From ZC4RG17 sp036380875 (lineage in GTDB: Bacteria > Actinomycetota > Acidimicrobiia > Spongiisociales > ZC4RG35), in assembly GCA_036380875.1 (NCBI GenBank), contig DASVDX010000070.1:20306-84305 (forward strand): a stretch of 64,000 bases of DNA, written 5' to 3'. Below the pieces are notes generated by a model, which was given only the letters and a program-made list of their open reading frames with translations, was not told the origin of the DNA and ran no database searches. A program made the translations under genes and the position numbers. Of this stretch, positions 32,407 to 41,360 are shown piece after piece (position 1 is the first letter of the stretch; every line of letters begins with the position of its first letter).

Positions 32407-32465
32407 ACCTGAAACAATTCGATTTTGTCGTCGATCCGTCCATCGAACGCGTATAGTCGACCGCC
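32407..32465. promoter_or_regulatory. Divergent intergenic control region
   Basis: 59 bp between the MocR regulator and the ABC permease, visibly A+T-richer than its surroundings. It holds the imperfect dyad ACAATTCGATTTTGT (32415-32429). TATAGT at 32452-32457, 8 nt before the permease GTG, is a likely -10 box for a leaderless start. The dyad is a candidate operator for the MocR protein; this is inference. Confidence 0.45.
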
Positions 32466-33353
32466 GTGGCAGCGGCGAGACAGTCAGGGCGGAGCGGCAC
32501 CGGCCCGATGCGTCGCGTCTTCGCTTTCCTGGTCGTCCTGGCGTTGCTCGCAATCCTCTGGGAGGGCTACAAGCTCCTCGGTGCCCTCTGGGGTGGGACC
32601 TGGCCCATCCTCGGCACGGAGATGCGTCCCCGCCCCGGAGACAGCTCGATGCCCCATGTGTGGGACGTGATCGCCGCCCTCTTCGCCCCGGCCCGCCGCA
32701 ACGCCGAGCCGCTGATCCTCACGCTGTTCGTGGCGACCCTCTACACGCTCCGGGAGGCGCTCGTGGGTTTCCTGGTCGGCGCGCTGGTCGGCTTCTCCAT
32801 CGGGGTGGTCTTCGTGCGCTCGTTGTCGGCAGAACGAGCATTCATGCCCTACGTCGTGGCCAGTCAGACCATCCCCATCATCGCCGTGGCGCCGATGGTC
32901 GTCGTGTGGGGCCGCCAGCTCGAGCTCCCTGGCTGGACGATGGTGTCGATCATCGCCGCCTACCTGACGTTCTTCCCCGTGGCGATCAACACCGTTCGCG
33001 GCCTCCGCTCGCCGGAGGCCACCGCCACCGAGTTGTTCGACTCGTACGCCGCCACGCCCTGGCAGCGACTGACCAAGCTCCAGATCCCATCGGCACTGCC
33101 CTACATCTTCACCGCCCTCAGGGTGTCGGCAGCTGCCTCCGTGGTCGGGGCGATCGTGGGCGAGCTGCCGGCCGGGTTCGCCGACGGCCTGGGACGCGCC
33201 CTGCTCCAGTTCAACCAGACGTTCGCGGCCGACCCCGCCAAGTTGTACGCCGCCGTGTTGATGTCCGCCCTCGGAGGGATCGTCTTCGTGGGTGCGGTGG
33301 CCTTGGCAGAGCGGCTGACTCTTCCCTCGGCTCGCCGGGAGGTGACGACCTGA
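32466..33353 (+). CDS. ABC transporter permease (NitT/TauT-like family), first of two
   Basis: 295 residues with about six transmembrane segments (FAFLVVLALLAILWEGYKLLG first). The EAA-type loop that contacts the ATPase is around DSYAATPWQRLTKLQIPSALPY. It belongs to the SsuC/TauC/ThiX-like group of importers for sulfonates, nitrate or pyrimidines. The GTG at 32466 has a -10 box 8 nt upstream; an ATG at 32508 (MRRVFAFL) would be an alternative with a shorter N-terminus. The stop overlaps the ATPase gene. Confidence 0.87.
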   Translation: MAAARQSGRSGTGPMRRVFAFLVVLALLAILWEGYKLLGALWGGTWPILGTEMRPRPGDSSMPHVWDVIAALFAPARRNAEPLILTLFVATLYTLREALVGFLVGALVGFSIGVVFVRSLSAERAFMPYVVASQTIPIIAVAPMVVVWGRQLELPGWTMVSIIAAYLTFFPVAINTVRGLRSPEATATELFDSYAATPWQRLTKLQIPSALPYIFTALRVSAAASVVGAIVGELPAGFADGLGRALLQFNQTFAADPAKLYAAVLMSALGGIVFVGAVALAERLTLPSARREVTT

Positions 33354-34129
33354 TGGACTACATCGTCGACGCCCAAAAGCTGTCGAAGACCTTCACCGGC
33401 AGCTCAGGCACCGTGCACGCACTGGCCGACATCGACCTCCAGATCGAGCCTGGCGAGTTCGTGTCGCTGATCGGGCCTTCGGGCTGCGGCAAGTCGACAC
33501 TCCTGCGGTTGATCGGCGATCTGCTCGCGCCCAGCTCGGGGACCCTAAGCGTCAACGGCAAGGATCCGCATCGAGCCCGGGTCGATGGCGACTACGGCAT
33601 CGCCTTCCAGAAAGCCACCCTGCTGGATTGGCGGACCGTTCGTCGCAACGTCGAGCTTCCCCTGGAGTTGGCCGGCGTCCCGGCCGAGGAACGGCGGTCG
33701 CGAGCCGACGAACTGCTGCAGATGGTGAACCTCGCCGAGTTCGCCGACCACTACCCGTGGCAGCTGTCGGGCGGTATGCAGCAGCGCGTGGCGATTGCCC
33801 GGGCCCTCGGTCAGCGTCCGCCGCTTCTCCTCATGGACGAGCCATTCGGCGCCCTGGACGAAATGACGCGGGAATCGATGCAGCAGGAGCTCATGCGCAT
33901 ATGGCGGGACACGGGCACGACTGTCGTGTTCGTCACGCATTCCATCCCCGAAGCCGTCTTCCTTTCGACGAGGGTGGTGGTCATGTCCGCCCGTCCGGGC
34001 CGCATCACGCATCGCATAACCGTGGATCTGCCTCAGCCGCGCGACTTCGAGGTACGCGAAAGCCCTCGCTTCTTCGAGCTGATCACCGAGGTCCGCGAGG
34101 CGTTGCGCCAGAGGGAGGTGACGGTGTGA
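33353..34129 (+). CDS. ABC transporter ATP-binding protein
   Basis: 258 residues. Complete nucleotide-binding domain: Walker A GPSGCGKST, Q-loop AFQKATLLDW, signature LSGGMQQRVAIARAL, Walker B LLLMDEPFGALD and switch histidine FVTHSIPEA. It is similar in layout to SsuB/TauB. Placed between the two permease genes with 1- and 4-bp overlaps, it should power the import of the substrate captured by the lipoprotein at 34949. Confidence 0.95.
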   Translation: MDYIVDAQKLSKTFTGSSGTVHALADIDLQIEPGEFVSLIGPSGCGKSTLLRLIGDLLAPSSGTLSVNGKDPHRARVDGDYGIAFQKATLLDWRTVRRNVELPLELAGVPAEERRSRADELLQMVNLAEFADHYPWQLSGGMQQRVAIARALGQRPPLLLMDEPFGALDEMTRESMQQELMRIWRDTGTTVVFVTHSIPEAVFLSTRVVVMSARPGRITHRITVDLPQPRDFEVRESPRFFELITEVREALRQREVTV

Positions 34130-34899
34130 GGTGGCTCCGCCACCGCGCCGTCGCTCCGATTCTCGCCTTCGTCGCTGTCGTCGGCCTCTGGGAGCTCGTC
34201 GTCAAGAGCCTCTCCATCGAGTCGTTCATCCTCCCGGCGCCGTCGGCGATCTGGTCGTCCTTCGTCGGCAACGCCGCCACCATCTGGCCCTATGGGCTCC
34301 GAACGCTGGGGGAGGCGCTCGGGGGCCTCGTGATCGGCACCGTCCTCGGCGTGCTGGCGGCCGCTGCCGTGGCCCGTTGGACGACGCTGCGTCTCGGGGC
34401 GATGCCTTTCGCCGCCGCAGTCAACGCCATGCCGATCGTCGCCACCGCCCCGATCTTCAACCAGCTGTTCGGGTCGACCAACCCTGTCTCGAAGATGGCG
34501 GTGGTGGCCGTCATGGTGTTCTTCCCGGTGATGGCCAACACCACGCGGGGTCTCGCCGAAGTGGACCCGTCCGAGCTGGAGTTGATGCGGGCGATGGCCG
34601 CCTCCCCATACACGGTGCTCCGTCGGGTCCGTATACCCAACGCCCTCCCGTACTTCTTCACGGCTATGAAGGTGGCGGTGCCCCTCTCTCTGATCGGGGC
34701 GATCATCGCCGAGTACTTCGGCGGGCCCCAGAACGTGCTCGGCCAATACATCGTCAACCGGGCACAGCTGTTCCAGTTCCCCGACGCCTGGGCGGCGATC
34801 CTCGTGTCCGCCGTGCTCGGCATCGGGATGTATCTCGTGGTTCTGGTCAGCGAGCGCCTCGTCATGCCGTGGCACGTTTCGTTGCGAGCGACGGAATGA
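34126..34899 (+). CDS. ABC transporter permease (NitT/TauT-like family), second of two
   Basis: 257 residues with about six membrane segments. The EAA loop is around MRAMAASPYTVLRRVRIPNALPYFF. It differs clearly from the first permease, so the membrane channel is probably a heterodimer. The GTG start overlaps the ATPase stop. The C-terminus ends WHVSLRATE, 49 bp before the binding-protein gene. Confidence 0.92.
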   Translation: MRWLRHRAVAPILAFVAVVGLWELVVKSLSIESFILPAPSAIWSSFVGNAATIWPYGLRTLGEALGGLVIGTVLGVLAAAAVARWTTLRLGAMPFAAAVNAMPIVATAPIFNQLFGSTNPVSKMAVVAVMVFFPVMANTTRGLAEVDPSELELMRAMAASPYTVLRRVRIPNALPYFFTAMKVAVPLSLIGAIIAEYFGGPQNVLGQYIVNRAQLFQFPDAWAAILVSAVLGIGMYLVVLVSERLVMPWHVSLRATE

Positions 34900-34948
34900 G
34901 GAGGGTTTCGATGGCCGGAGAGAGGCAACAACGACCCTGGGAGGAACG

Positions 34949-36118
34949 ATGACAACGACGTATCGGCGCCTGCTGGCCCTGTTGGCTGTATTGGCGCTCT
35001 TCCTCGCCGCTTGCGGTGGCGGTGGCGAGGAAGCCGACGACACGGCCCCAGCCGATGACACCGCACCCGCCGGCACGGAGGGGGACACCGGCTCTGACGC
35101 GGAGGCGTGCGACAGCCCCGACCAGGTTCGGCTGCAGCTGCAATGGTTCGCCCAGGCGCAGTTCGCCGGCTACTACGCCGCCATCGACCAGGGGTACTAC
35201 GCCGACCGGTGTCTGGAGGTCGAGATCCTCGAAGGCGGCGTCGACATCGTCCCCCAGCAGGTCCTGGCTTCCGGGGGAGCCGAGTTCGGCATCGCCTGGG
35301 TGCCGAAGGCACTCGTCTCCCGGGAAGCCGGCGCCGACATCATCAACATCGCCCAGGTGTTCGAGCGCTCCGGCACCCTGATGGTGAGCTGGGCCGAGTC
35401 GGGCATCGACTCGCCGGAGGACTGGGCCGGCAAGAAGGTCGGCAACTGGGGCTTCGGCAACGAGTACGAGCTGCTCGCTGCGATCGAGAAGTTCGACGTC
35501 CAGGACGTCGAACTCGTCGCCCAGGACTTCACGATGACCGCTCTCCTGAACCGGGAGATCGACGCCGCCGAGGCGATGACGTACAACGAGTACGCCCAGG
35601 TCCTCGAGGCCGAGAATCCCGAGACTGGTGAGCTCTACCAGCCCGAGGACCTGACCGTCATCGACTTCAACGACGTCGGCACGGCGATGCTCCAGGACGC
35701 CATCTGGGTCAACGCCGACTGGATCGCCGAGAACGAGGACGTCGCCCAGCGGTTCCTCGAGGCGAGCTTCGAGGGATGGATCTACTGCCGCGACAACCCC
35801 GACGACTGCGTCCAGTCGGTGCTCGACGCCGGCTCCACCCTCGGCTTGAGCCACCAGACCTGGATGATGAACGAGATCAACGCCTTGATCTGGCCGGCCA
35901 GCAACGGGATCGGGGTCATGAACGAGGATCTGTGGAACCAGACCGTCGAAATCGCCACGACGCAGATCCCCGACCTCCAAGGCGTGGAGATCAGCCCGGA
36001 CGTCTACCGCTCCGACCTGGCCGAAGCGGCGGTCGCCGCCCTCGAAGAGGACGGCCTCGACACGAGAGGCGAAGGCTGGGAGCGGGTCGAGGTGCAGCTC
36101 AGCCCGGGCGGCGAGTAG
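34949..36118 (+). CDS. ABC transporter substrate-binding lipoprotein (NMT1/THI5-like)
   Basis: 389 residues. Lipoprotein signal peptide with lipobox LAAC (Cys22), then a Gly/Asp/Glu-rich linker and a binding domain that begins QVRLQLQWFAQAQFAGYYAA, the hallmark of THI5/NMT1-like proteins that bind pyrimidines and similar heterocycles. A strong Shine-Dalgarno (GGGAGG) precedes the ATG. Given the downstream dihydropyrimidinase pathway, uracil, thymine, a dihydropyrimidine or a hydantoin is the likely ligand. This is inference from context. Confidence 0.92.
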   Translation: MTTTYRRLLALLAVLALFLAACGGGGEEADDTAPADDTAPAGTEGDTGSDAEACDSPDQVRLQLQWFAQAQFAGYYAAIDQGYYADRCLEVEILEGGVDIVPQQVLASGGAEFGIAWVPKALVSREAGADIINIAQVFERSGTLMVSWAESGIDSPEDWAGKKVGNWGFGNEYELLAAIEKFDVQDVELVAQDFTMTALLNREIDAAEAMTYNEYAQVLEAENPETGELYQPEDLTVIDFNDVGTAMLQDAIWVNADWIAENEDVAQRFLEASFEGWIYCRDNPDDCVQSVLDAGSTLGLSHQTWMMNEINALIWPASNGIGVMNEDLWNQTVEIATTQIPDLQGVEISPDVYRSDLAEAAVAALEEDGLDTRGEGWERVEVQLSPGGE

Positions 36119-36132
36119 AACTCGAGGTAAGA

Positions 36133-36163
36133 GGGGTGGGGCGGCCTGGCGTCGCCCCACCCC
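36133..36163 (+). terminator. GC-rich hairpin after the binding-protein gene (partial terminator or mRNA stabiliser)
   Basis: Perfect 11-bp stem GGGGTGGGGCG (36133-36143) / CGCCCCACCCC (36153-36163) with a 9-nt loop. No T-run follows, so full termination is doubtful. Such stems often protect or boost the upstream binding-protein message relative to the downstream genes. Confidence 0.55.
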
Positions 36164-36184
36164 CCGGGAGAGAGGAGGACGAGC

Positions 36185-37027
36185 ATGTCCAACATCGTCA
36201 GAGCGGCAATTCTCCAGACCGAGTGGACCGGCGACAAAGAGTCGATGGTCGACAAGCACGTCAAATACGCCGAGCAGGCGGCCAACGAGGGCGCCCAGGT
36301 GATGTGCTTCCAGGAGATCTTCAACACTCCGTACTTCTGTCAGGTGCAGGACAACGTGCACTTCGACGATGCGGAGCCGATCCCCGACGGCCCGACCATG
36401 CAGCGGATGATCCAGCTCGCCAAGGACACCGAGATGGTGCTGGTCGTGCCGATGTTCGAGAAGGCCGACGAGGGCTTCTACTACAACACGGCGGCCGTGA
36501 TCGACGCCGACGGGACGTACCTCGGCAAATACCGCAAGACCCACATTCCCCACGTCAACGGGTTCTGGGAGAAGTTCTACTTCCGGCCCGGCAACCTCGG
36601 CTACCCGGTGTTCGACACCAAGGTCGGCCGCATCGGGGTCTACATCTGCTACGACCGCCACTTCCCCGAGGGCTGGCGCGCTCTCGGGCTCGCCGGCGCC
36701 AAGATCGTGTTCAACCCGTCGGCGACCAGCCGCGGGCTGTCCATGTACCTGTGGAAGCTGGAGCAGCCGGCCGCGGCGGTGGCCAACGAGTACTTCATCG
36801 GGGCCATCAACCGGGTCGGCAAGGAACCGTTCGGCGACAACGACTTCTATGGGTCGTCCTACTTCGTGGACCCGCGTGGCCAGATCGTGGGCGAAGCGGC
36901 GTCCGACACGGACGAAGAACTCGTGGTGCGGGACCTCGAGATGGACATGATCGAGGAGGTTCGCCGGATCTGGGCGTTCTATCGCGACCGTCGCCCCGAC
37001 GCCTACCAGTCCCTGGTGGAGCCATGA
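36185..37027 (+). CDS. Beta-ureidopropionase-like carbon-nitrogen hydrolase
   Basis: 280-residue nitrilase-superfamily amidase. The catalytic triad is visible: Glu44 in CFQEIF, Lys118 in KYRKTHIPH and Cys155 in YICYDRHFPEGWR. The neighbourhood (dihydropyrimidinase, aminotransferase, methylmalonate-semialdehyde dehydrogenase) argues that it hydrolyses N-carbamoyl-beta-alanine or N-carbamoyl-3-aminoisobutyrate to the beta-amino acid, CO2 and ammonia. N-carbamoylputrescine amidase is the closest alternative family. A Shine-Dalgarno AGGAGG precedes the ATG. Confidence 0.88.
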   Translation: MSNIVRAAILQTEWTGDKESMVDKHVKYAEQAANEGAQVMCFQEIFNTPYFCQVQDNVHFDDAEPIPDGPTMQRMIQLAKDTEMVLVVPMFEKADEGFYYNTAAVIDADGTYLGKYRKTHIPHVNGFWEKFYFRPGNLGYPVFDTKVGRIGVYICYDRHFPEGWRALGLAGAKIVFNPSATSRGLSMYLWKLEQPAAAVANEYFIGAINRVGKEPFGDNDFYGSSYFVDPRGQIVGEAASDTDEELVVRDLEMDMIEEVRRIWAFYRDRRPDAYQSLVEP

Positions 37028-37067
37028 GATCCAAGTCGGAAATCGGCAGCCGGGAACCGGAAGTGTC

Positions 37068-38360
37068 ATGAGCGTGCACGCAGAACTCCTCGCCAGGCAT
37101 CGCCAGGTGATGCCGAACTGGCTGGCGCTCTACTACGAGGAGCCGATCTCGCTCGTCGACGGGCAGGGGAGGAGGGTCACGGACGCCGAAGGTGTCACCT
37201 ACCTCGACTTCTTCGGCGGGATCCTGACGACGATGACCGGGTACAACGTCCCGGAGATCGTCGAGGCGATCAAGGCCCAGGCCGAGAAGATGGTCCATAC
37301 CTCGACCCTGTACCTGATCGAGTCACAGATCGAGCTCGCCGAGAAGATCGCCGAGCTGTCGGGAATCCCCGACGCCAAGGTGTTCTTCACCAACTCGGGC
37401 ACCGAGGCCAACGACACCGCCTTGATGCTGGCGACGCAGTATCGGCGGTCGAACCAGATCCTGGCGATCCGCGGTAGCTACCACGGGAAGTCCCACTCCA
37501 CGGTGGCGATCACCGGGCAGAGGGCGTGGTCGGCCACCTCGCTTTCGCCGTTCGACGTCGTCTATGTGCACGGCGGCTACAAGCTGCGTTCGCCGTTCGG
37601 GCACCTTTCCGACGAGGAGTTCACCGCTGCCTGCGTCGCCGACCTGGAGAACCTCCTCGAGGTCGCCACCGCCGGTGACGTGGCGGCGATGATCGCCGAG
37701 CCCATCCAGGGCGTGGGCGGCTTCGTCACCCCGCCCGACGGCTTCTTCGGCGCGATGGAGGAGGTGCTCGACCGTCACGGCATCCTCTTCATCTCCGACG
37801 AGGTCCAGACGGGGTGGGGCCGGACCGGTGAGCACTTCTGGGGCTACCAGGCCCACGGGATCACGCCCGACATCTTGACGTTCGCCAAGGGACTCGGGAA
37901 CGGGCTGGCGATCGCCGGGGTGGTCGCCCGCGCCGAGATCATGGACTGCCTGGCCGCCAACTCGATCTCCACTTTCGGCGGAAACCCGTTGTCCACCGCC
38001 GGCGCCCTCGCCAACCTCGACTACGTCCTGAAACACGACCTGCAGTCGAATGCCTTCAAGATGGGTGGCCAGCTGAAGGAGGGCCTCGACTCCATCGCCG
38101 CCGAGGTCCCCGAGGTCCTCGAGGTGAGAGGCAAGGGCCTCATGCTGGGAGTGGAGTTCGGCCGACCCGACGGCACCCCCGACCCCGCCCTCACGGCCCG
38201 GGTGATGGAAGAAGCGAAGGCGGGACGACTGCTGATCGGCAAGGGTGGGCTCTACGGCAACACGCTGCGCATCGCCCCACCCCTCACCGTCACCGCCGAC
38301 GAGGTGGCCGAGGGTCTGGAGATCCTCGAAACCGCCGTGAAGCGAGCAACAGGAGGCTGA
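37068..38360 (+). CDS. Class III aminotransferase, probably for beta-alanine / 3-aminoisobutyrate
   Basis: 430 residues, PLP fold type I. Cofactor-binding GTEAND and Asp244 in FISDEVQTGWGRTG; the Schiff-base lysine is Lys274 in TFAKGLGNGL. It resembles the AGXT2 / beta-alanine-pyruvate aminotransferase group. Its place between the ureidopropionase and the dihydropyrimidinase genes suggests it transaminates the released beta-amino acid to malonate or methylmalonate semialdehyde, the substrate of the dehydrogenase at 39826. Confidence 0.88.
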   Translation: MSVHAELLARHRQVMPNWLALYYEEPISLVDGQGRRVTDAEGVTYLDFFGGILTTMTGYNVPEIVEAIKAQAEKMVHTSTLYLIESQIELAEKIAELSGIPDAKVFFTNSGTEANDTALMLATQYRRSNQILAIRGSYHGKSHSTVAITGQRAWSATSLSPFDVVYVHGGYKLRSPFGHLSDEEFTAACVADLENLLEVATAGDVAAMIAEPIQGVGGFVTPPDGFFGAMEEVLDRHGILFISDEVQTGWGRTGEHFWGYQAHGITPDILTFAKGLGNGLAIAGVVARAEIMDCLAANSISTFGGNPLSTAGALANLDYVLKHDLQSNAFKMGGQLKEGLDSIAAEVPEVLEVRGKGLMLGVEFGRPDGTPDPALTARVMEEAKAGRLLIGKGGLYGNTLRIAPPLTVTADEVAEGLEILETAVKRATGG

Positions 38361-38364
38361 GCCG

Positions 38365-39780
38365 ATGGCACGCACAATCATCGCCAACGGAACCGTCGTC
38401 ACTGCAACCGACCGGGTGCCCGCCGACGTCCTCATCGAGGGCGAGAAGATCGTCGCCATGGCCGCTCCCGGCAGCCACGACTGGACGGCCGACGAGACGA
38501 TCGACGCCGCCGGCAAGTACGTGATCCCCGGCGGCATCGACGTCCACACCCACATGGAACTCCCGTTCGGGGGCACCTTCGCCTCCGACACGTTCGAAAC
38601 CGGGACGCGCGCCGCCGCTTGGGGTGGCACGACCACCATCGTGGACTTCGCCGTCCAAACCAGGGGCACGAGCCTCATGGAGGGATTCGAGGCCTGGCGG
38701 GAGAAGGCTGACGGCAACTGCGCCATCGACTACGGGTTCCACCTGATCATCTCCGACGTCAACGAGCAGACGCTCAAGGAGATGGAGACCGCCTTCGACG
38801 AAGGCGTCACCTCCTACAAGATGTTCATGGCCTATCCCGGCGTCTTCTACTCCGACGACGGGCAGATCTTCCGGGCCATGCAGAAGGCATCGGAGAACGG
38901 CTCGACGATCATGATGCACGCCGAGAACGGCATCGCCATCGACGTCCTCGTCGAGCAGGCCCTCCAGCGAGGCGAAACCGACCCCATCTATCACGGCATC
39001 GTCCGCAAGTCGATTCTCGAAGGCGAGGCGACCCACCGGGCGATCAAGCTGGCGGAACTGGCCGGGGCGCCGCTCTACATCGTCCATCTCTCCGCCATGG
39101 AAGCACTGGAGGAGGTGACGATCGCCCGCGACCAGGACCTGAACGTTTTCGCCGAGACATGCCCCCAGTACCTGCTACTGGGCCTCGACGACCTGGGCAA
39201 CGGGTTCGAGGGCGCCAAGTACGTGTGCTCGCCCCCGCTGCGTGACTGGGAAGCCGGCCACCAGGAGGAGCTCTGGAGGGGTCTGCGCGGCAACGACCTC
39301 CAGGTCGTCTCCACCGACCACTGCCCGTTCTGCATGGACGAGTTCGATGGCCTCATCGCCCAGAAGCGGCTCGGGGAAGGAGACTTCTCGAAGATCCCCA
39401 ACGGCATGCCCGGTGTGGAGCCCCGGATGGAGCTCATCTATCAGGCCGGTGTCGTGGAGGGGCGGATCACGCTCAACCGCTGGGTCGAGCTCTGCTCCAC
39501 CGCTCCGGCCAAGATGTTCGGTATGTACCCCGAGAAGGGGACCATCGCCGTCGGATCCGACGCCGACATCGTCATCTTCGACCCCGGGCAGTCGAAGACC
39601 ATCTCGGTCGAGAACCAGCACATGCGGGTCGACTACTCCGCCTACGAAGGCTGGGAGGTGTCAGGAACCGTCGACATGGTGCTCAGCCGGGGCCGCAAGA
39701 TCGTCTCGAGCGGCGAGTACCTGGGCGAGCAGGGACACGGACGCTACGTGAAGAGGGGCATCAACCAATATGCCCACTGA
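38365..39780 (+). CDS. hydA: Dihydropyrimidinase (hydantoinase family)
   Basis: 471-residue amidohydrolase. Binuclear metal site: His61 and His63 in DVHTHMELPFGG, carbamylated Lys152 in SYKMFMAYPG with the substrate-contact Tyr157, His185 in MMHAENG, His241 in IVHLSAME and Asp318 in STDHCPF. It opens dihydrouracil or dihydrothymine to the N-carbamoyl-beta-amino acid; hydantoins may also be used. It lies 4 bp after the aminotransferase. Confidence 0.94.
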   Translation: MARTIIANGTVVTATDRVPADVLIEGEKIVAMAAPGSHDWTADETIDAAGKYVIPGGIDVHTHMELPFGGTFASDTFETGTRAAAWGGTTTIVDFAVQTRGTSLMEGFEAWREKADGNCAIDYGFHLIISDVNEQTLKEMETAFDEGVTSYKMFMAYPGVFYSDDGQIFRAMQKASENGSTIMMHAENGIAIDVLVEQALQRGETDPIYHGIVRKSILEGEATHRAIKLAELAGAPLYIVHLSAMEALEEVTIARDQDLNVFAETCPQYLLLGLDDLGNGFEGAKYVCSPPLRDWEAGHQEELWRGLRGNDLQVVSTDHCPFCMDEFDGLIAQKRLGEGDFSKIPNGMPGVEPRMELIYQAGVVEGRITLNRWVELCSTAPAKMFGMYPEKGTIAVGSDADIVIFDPGQSKTISVENQHMRVDYSAYEGWEVSGTVDMVLSRGRKIVSSGEYLGEQGHGRYVKRGINQYAH

Positions 39781-39825
39781 CAGGAAGGGGGAGAGCGGGA
39801 CAGCCCGCCTCCACAGGGAGCAACC

Positions 39826-41322
39826 ATGAAACGAATAGCACATTGGATCGGCGGGAAGGCGTGGGACGCCGAGCCCGAGCGCACCGGCCCGGTCTACAAC
39901 CCGGCGACGGGTGAGCAGACAGGAGAGGTGGCTCTGGCCACGGTGGCCGAGGTGGACGCCGCAGTCGAGGCGGCCCGCAAGGCGTTCGAGGAGTGGCGAG
40001 ACGTGCCGATCACCCGCCGCCAGAACGTCATGTTCGATTTCCGCCGCATCGTGGCGGAGCGCCGCCGGGAGATGGCGGAGGTGCTGACCTCCGAACACGG
40101 CAAGACCATCCCGGACGCCCTAGGGGAGGTGCAGCGCGGGCTGGAGGTGATCGAATTCGCCTGCAACATCGCTCACCTCACCAAAGGCGAGTACTCCGAG
40201 CAGGTCTCCACCGGCGTGGACACCTACACGATCCGCCAACCGCTGGGGGTCGTGGCGGGCATCACCCCGTTCAACTTCCCAGCGATGGTGCCCATGTGGA
40301 TGTATCCGCTGGCGATCGCGGCGGGGAACACGTTCGTGTTGAAGCCGTCGGAGAAGGACCCGTCGGCGTCGCTCCTCGCCGCCCAGTGGCTCGAGGAGGC
40401 GGGCCTGCCGCCGGGTGTGTTCAACGTGGTCCATGGTGACAAGGTGGCGGTGGACCGGATCCTCGAGCACCCCGACATCGCCGCGGTGTCCTTCGTCGGG
40501 TCCACCCCCATCGCCCGATACATCTACGAGAACGGCACCAAACACGGGAAACGTGTCCAGGCTCTGGGCGGGGCGAAGAACCACATGGTGGTGCTGCCCG
40601 ACGCCGACATGGAACTGGCCGCCGACGCCGCCGTGTCCGCTGGGTTCGGCTCGGCAGGTGAGCGGTGCATGGCCATCTCGGTCGTGGTGACGGTGGGCGA
40701 CGCCGCCGACCGTTTGCTGCCGAAGGTGCTGGAGCGGATCGAGAAGCTGCGCACTGGACCGGGCGACGATCCCGACTCGGAGATGGGCCCGCTGGTGACC
40801 CCGGAGCACCGCCAACGCGTCCTCGGCTACATCGAGAAAGGCATCGAAGAAGGCGCCGAGCTCGTGGTCGACGGCCGCGGCTACGCCCCCGAAGGCTACG
40901 AAAACGGGTTCTACGTGGCACCGACGCTGTTCGACAGAGTCACGCCCGACATGACGATCTACAAGGAAGAGATCTTCGGGCCCGTGCTGTCGACGGTCCG
41001 GATGGACACGTATCAGCAAGCTATCGACCTGATCAACGCCAACCCCTACGGCAACGGCACCGCCGTGTTCACCAACGACGGGGGAGCGGCGCGCCTGTTC
41101 CAGAACCAGATACAGGTCGGCATGGTCGGCATCAACCTGCCGATTCCCGTCCCGTTGGCGTTCTACAGCTTCGGGGGCTGGAAGAACTCACTGTTCGGAA
41201 CCCACCCGATCTACGGGCCGTACGGGGTCGACTTCTACACGCGACAGAAGGTCGTCATCAGCCGCTGGCCCGACCCGATGCATCGGGGCGTGGATCTCGG
41301 CTTCCCCCAGCACGGATCATGA
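39826..41322 (+). CDS. mmsA: CoA-acylating methylmalonate-semialdehyde dehydrogenase
   Basis: 498-residue aldehyde dehydrogenase. The catalytic cysteine is Cys281 in GSAGERCMAIS. The usual general-base glutamate segment is replaced by LGGAKNHMVV, and INLPIPVPLAFYSFGGWK is present; both are hallmarks of the CoA-dependent MMSDH subgroup. It would convert methylmalonate or malonate semialdehyde to propionyl-CoA or acetyl-CoA plus CO2, the end of thymine/uracil catabolism (also valine and inositol). A Shine-Dalgarno (AGGGAGCAACC) precedes the ATG. Confidence 0.95.
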   Translation: MKRIAHWIGGKAWDAEPERTGPVYNPATGEQTGEVALATVAEVDAAVEAARKAFEEWRDVPITRRQNVMFDFRRIVAERRREMAEVLTSEHGKTIPDALGEVQRGLEVIEFACNIAHLTKGEYSEQVSTGVDTYTIRQPLGVVAGITPFNFPAMVPMWMYPLAIAAGNTFVLKPSEKDPSASLLAAQWLEEAGLPPGVFNVVHGDKVAVDRILEHPDIAAVSFVGSTPIARYIYENGTKHGKRVQALGGAKNHMVVLPDADMELAADAAVSAGFGSAGERCMAISVVVTVGDAADRLLPKVLERIEKLRTGPGDDPDSEMGPLVTPEHRQRVLGYIEKGIEEGAELVVDGRGYAPEGYENGFYVAPTLFDRVTPDMTIYKEEIFGPVLSTVRMDTYQQAIDLINANPYGNGTAVFTNDGGAARLFQNQIQVGMVGINLPIPVPLAFYSFGGWKNSLFGTHPIYGPYGVDFYTRQKVVISRWPDPMHRGVDLGFPQHGS

Positions 41323-41327
41323 CCCTG

Positions 41328-41360
41328 AAGTCGGCAGTCGGAAATCGGCAGTCGGAAGTC
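41328..41360 (+). repeat. Short iterated GTCGG(A/C)A repeat, second copy near 37033
   Basis: In the 178-bp gap after mmsA the units AAGTCGGCAGTCGG and AAATCGGCAGTCGG follow each other. A matching AAGTCGGAAATCGGCAG occurs at 37033-37049, just after the ureidopropionase stop. The rest of the gap (41361-41500) holds a G-run/C-run hairpin near 41457-41473 and the ribosome-binding region of the next gene. Confidence 0.5.

Noticed and set aside
34862..37069. 735-codon minus-strand open frame
   Set aside because: It is entirely antisense to the binding-protein and ureidopropionase genes, which have clear motifs; composition is low-complexity.
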